Assembly: GCA_039027055.1 (NCBI GenBank)
Contig: JBCCLD010000258.1
Span: 1 to 6,834 of the forward strand
DNA: 6,834 nucleotides
Reading direction: 5' to 3'
From: JBCBEX01 sp039027055
GTDB lineage: Bacteria > Bacteroidota > Rhodothermia > Rhodothermales > Rubricoccaceae
The position numbers were made by a program, and so were the translations under genes. The notes beneath the pieces are model-generated. The model was not told the origin of the DNA, did no database searches, and worked only from the letters and a program-made list of their open reading frames with translations. Below, piece by piece: positions 5,469-6,834 of this stretch (position 1 is its first letter; every line of letters starts with the position of its first letter).

Positions 5469-6593
5469 ATGATCCGAACGCCTCGCTTCGCCTCGATCAC
5501 GCTTCTCGCCGTTGCGCTGACCCTGTGGGCGGCGTGCGACTCGACCACGCCGACCGTCATCACTTCGGTGCAGCCGGACCCCGAACCGGAGCCGGATGTC
5601 GCGGCGATGGTGGCGCAGATCGACACGACCACGGACGCCCGGTTCATCTACGCCGTCGAGCAGACGAAATTCGTCCCGCCGCCGGGGCAGACGCTCCTCA
5701 TCATGGGACAGACGCTCCAGCAGGCCGACGCCTTCACGGCGAGCTTCCCCGACGCGCCGCCGCCGGCCGGGTGGGCGGCCTACTGGGGCATCCCGAGCGC
5801 GGAGGGCCTCGCTACCCAGGCCGTCAACGAGCACGGCGACATCCACCACCACCAGGGCCTCGCCGACCGTTTCCCGAACACGGTACTCCAGAGCGCGCTC
5901 TGGATGGTGGGCACGTGGGACGTCGCTGCCCGGACCGCGCAGGGCGAGTTCGACGGCGTGATCCGCGAGTTCAGCGCGTGGGCGAAGGCGGTGGAGCGCC
6001 CGATCTACCTCCGCATCGGCTACGAGTTCGATGGTATCCACAACGAACTCGACCCCGACGACTACGTCGCGGCCTACCGCCGGTTTGTCGACATCACACG
6101 CGTCGAGGGCGTCGAGAACGTCGCGTTCGTGTGGCACTCCTACGCGTCGCCGACCTACAACGGCAACCCGCTCTCGGCGTGGTACCCCGGCGACGACTAT
6201 GTGGACTGGGTGGGCATCTCGCTCTTCGGCCACCTCTACGCGAGTGGATTGAACCCCGAGGCCAATGCGGTCTTCGAGTTCGCGCGGACCCACAAGAAGC
6301 CCGTCATGATCGCCGAGACCAGCCCTGTGGGAGGGATCACGCCGAACACCATCGACGCGTGGGACGACTGGTTCGTGCATTTCTTCTCGCTTGTCCACCA
6401 GAAGAACGTCAAGGCGATCAGCTTCATCAACGCGAACTGGTCCAGCTACCCGATCGCCGTCGATCTCGGGTGGAAGGACGCGCGGCTACAGAACAATCGC
6501 CTCGTGTCCGAGGCGTGGTTCACGGAGACGGACAGGGATCGCTACCTGAAGGCCTCGCCTGCGCTGTTCCCGACGCTCGGCTACACGCCGTAG
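5469..6593 (+). CDS. Probable lipoprotein with a GH26-like glycoside hydrolase domain
   Basis: This 374-residue protein has a signal peptide (MIRTPRFASITLLAVALTLW) followed by AAC-DSTTP. C23 is the likely lipidated cysteine, although tryptophan at -3 is unusual for a lipobox. A proline/acidic linker (PDPEPEPD, 36-43) would hold the enzyme off the membrane. The catalytic domain (about 57-355) resembles GH26, a clan GH-A TIM-barrel family of mannanases and beta-1,3-xylanases. Seen: RPIYLRIGYEFDG (177-189) with E186 as the probable acid/base; NVAFVWHSYASP (217-228); WYPGDDYVDWVGISLFG (238-254); KPVMIAETSP (277-286) with E283 as the probable nucleophile; and AISFINANW (316-324), a typical late strand. 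Both catalytic glutamates follow hydrophobic strands as expected for the clan. In GH26 mannanases a histidine precedes the acid/base glutamate; here it is tyrosine, so the substrate may differ. It probably acts on polysaccharide in the periplasm or at the outer membrane. No transporter or SusCD genes adjoin it. No Shine-Dalgarno is visible; the start is set by the signal peptide. Confidence 0.87.
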   Translation: MIRTPRFASITLLAVALTLWAACDSTTPTVITSVQPDPEPEPDVAAMVAQIDTTTDARFIYAVEQTKFVPPPGQTLLIMGQTLQQADAFTASFPDAPPPAGWAAYWGIPSAEGLATQAVNEHGDIHHHQGLADRFPNTVLQSALWMVGTWDVAARTAQGEFDGVIREFSAWAKAVERPIYLRIGYEFDGIHNELDPDDYVAAYRRFVDITRVEGVENVAFVWHSYASPTYNGNPLSAWYPGDDYVDWVGISLFGHLYASGLNPEANAVFEFARTHKKPVMIAETSPVGGITPNTIDAWDDWFVHFFSLVHQKNVKAISFINANWSSYPIAVDLGWKDARLQNNRLVSEAWFTETDRDRYLKASPALFPTLGYTP

Positions 6594-6636
6594 CGCGAAG
6601 CGGGCACGTCGAAGCAGCGAACGTAGACAACGGCAT

Positions 6637-6652
6637 CAGGCCATGCGGCCTG
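6637..6652. terminator. Candidate hairpin downstream of the GH26-like gene
   Basis: CAGGCC and GGCCTG form a perfect 6-bp stem around the 4-base loop ATGC, 43 bases after the stop codon. No T-run follows, so termination would have to be factor-assisted or the structure may simply protect the 3' end. It is the first stable hairpin after the gene. The surrounding tail (6594-6789) shows no convincing coding frame. Confidence 0.3.
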
Positions 6653-6789
6653 GCACGGCTGTGGCGGCCCGGGCGAACGCAACGCTCGCACGTCCCACAC
6701 CGACGGCGGAGGCTGCGTGTGCATCCTAGTGCATGGACAACCGGTCTTTTGCGTTATCTGAAGCCATGTATGGAAGCTGCTAATGCAGT

Positions 6790-6820
6790 TCCCCTCCTGG
6801 ATAGGAGGGGACAGGGGTGG
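6790..6820. repeat. Palindrome with G-rich flank, likely a dispersed intergenic repeat
   Basis: TCCCCTCCT (6790-6798) and AGGAGGGGA (6803-6811) are exact reverse complements around the loop GGAT, giving a 9-bp stem. The right arm runs into a second G-rich block, AGGGGTGG (6813-6820), then TTGACC. Palindromes of this 'CCCCTCC...GGAGGGG..AGGGGTGG' type recur in intergenic DNA of many bacteria, from memory sometimes next to DUF559-type endonuclease genes, so this is probably one copy of a dispersed element that continues past the right edge. The four G-runs could also form a two-tier G-quadruplex. It could act as a bidirectional transcription end, although there is no long T-run. Confidence 0.55.
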
Positions 6821-6834
6821 TTGACCGAATCAGC

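Noticed and set aside
5250..6398. Long open frame of 382 codons on the - strand
   Set aside because: It lies antisense to the GH26-like gene, is dominated by Arg/Val/Asp as expected from GC-rich antisense frames, and has no recognisable motif.
1..6834. An integrated defence, mobile or biosynthetic system
   Set aside because: No nuclease, transposase, integrase, toxin-antitoxin, synthase or transporter gene is present, and the genes have unrelated functions.

Overview
The window is GC-rich (roughly two-thirds G+C by eye, with G/C favoured at third codon positions). It reads as ordinary chromosomal accessory DNA from a free-living bacterium. Exported proteins, a degenerate SUMF1 domain, a Bacteroidota-looking DUF4440 protein, acidic proteins and start codons that mostly lack Shine-Dalgarno sequences fit a high-GC Bacteroidota relative of the Rhodothermia/Salinibacter type. 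This placement is inference, because no rRNA or marker gene is present.

All supported genes are on the + strand. In order they are: the 3' end of an unidentified gene (1-101); a flavin amine-oxidase-like oxidoreductase (216-1349); an exported SUMF1/FGE-fold protein without the catalytic cysteines (1535-2383); a small acidic protein of unknown function (2415-2765); an intergenic region with three nested tandem duplications (2766-3025); a secreted protein rich in beta-hairpin-like repeats (3026-3691); a secreted DUF4440/SnoaL-like NTF2-fold protein (3822-4391); a two-domain VOC (glyoxalase-fold) protein (4441-5229); a 239-base spacer with a 16-base-period duplication (5230-5468); a probable lipoprotein with a GH26-like glycoside hydrolase domain (5469-6593); and a non-coding tail (6594-6834) ending in a G-rich palindrome that looks like a dispersed repeat.

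The genes do not form a recognisable pathway. Only the SUMF1-like gene with the 116-residue gene (31-base gap) and the DUF4440 gene with the VOC gene (49-base gap) are close enough to suggest co-transcription. Four of the seven complete proteins carry export signals: the SUMF1-like, repeat-rich and DUF4440 proteins and the GH26-like lipoprotein. The region therefore contributes mostly to the cell envelope or periplasm.

I found no CRISPR array, transposase, integrase, toxin-antitoxin pair, tRNA or rRNA, and nothing that clearly amounts to a new multi-gene system. The best leads are the GH26-like enzyme with an altered acid/base motif, the repeat-loaded intergenic regions and the palindrome at the right edge.
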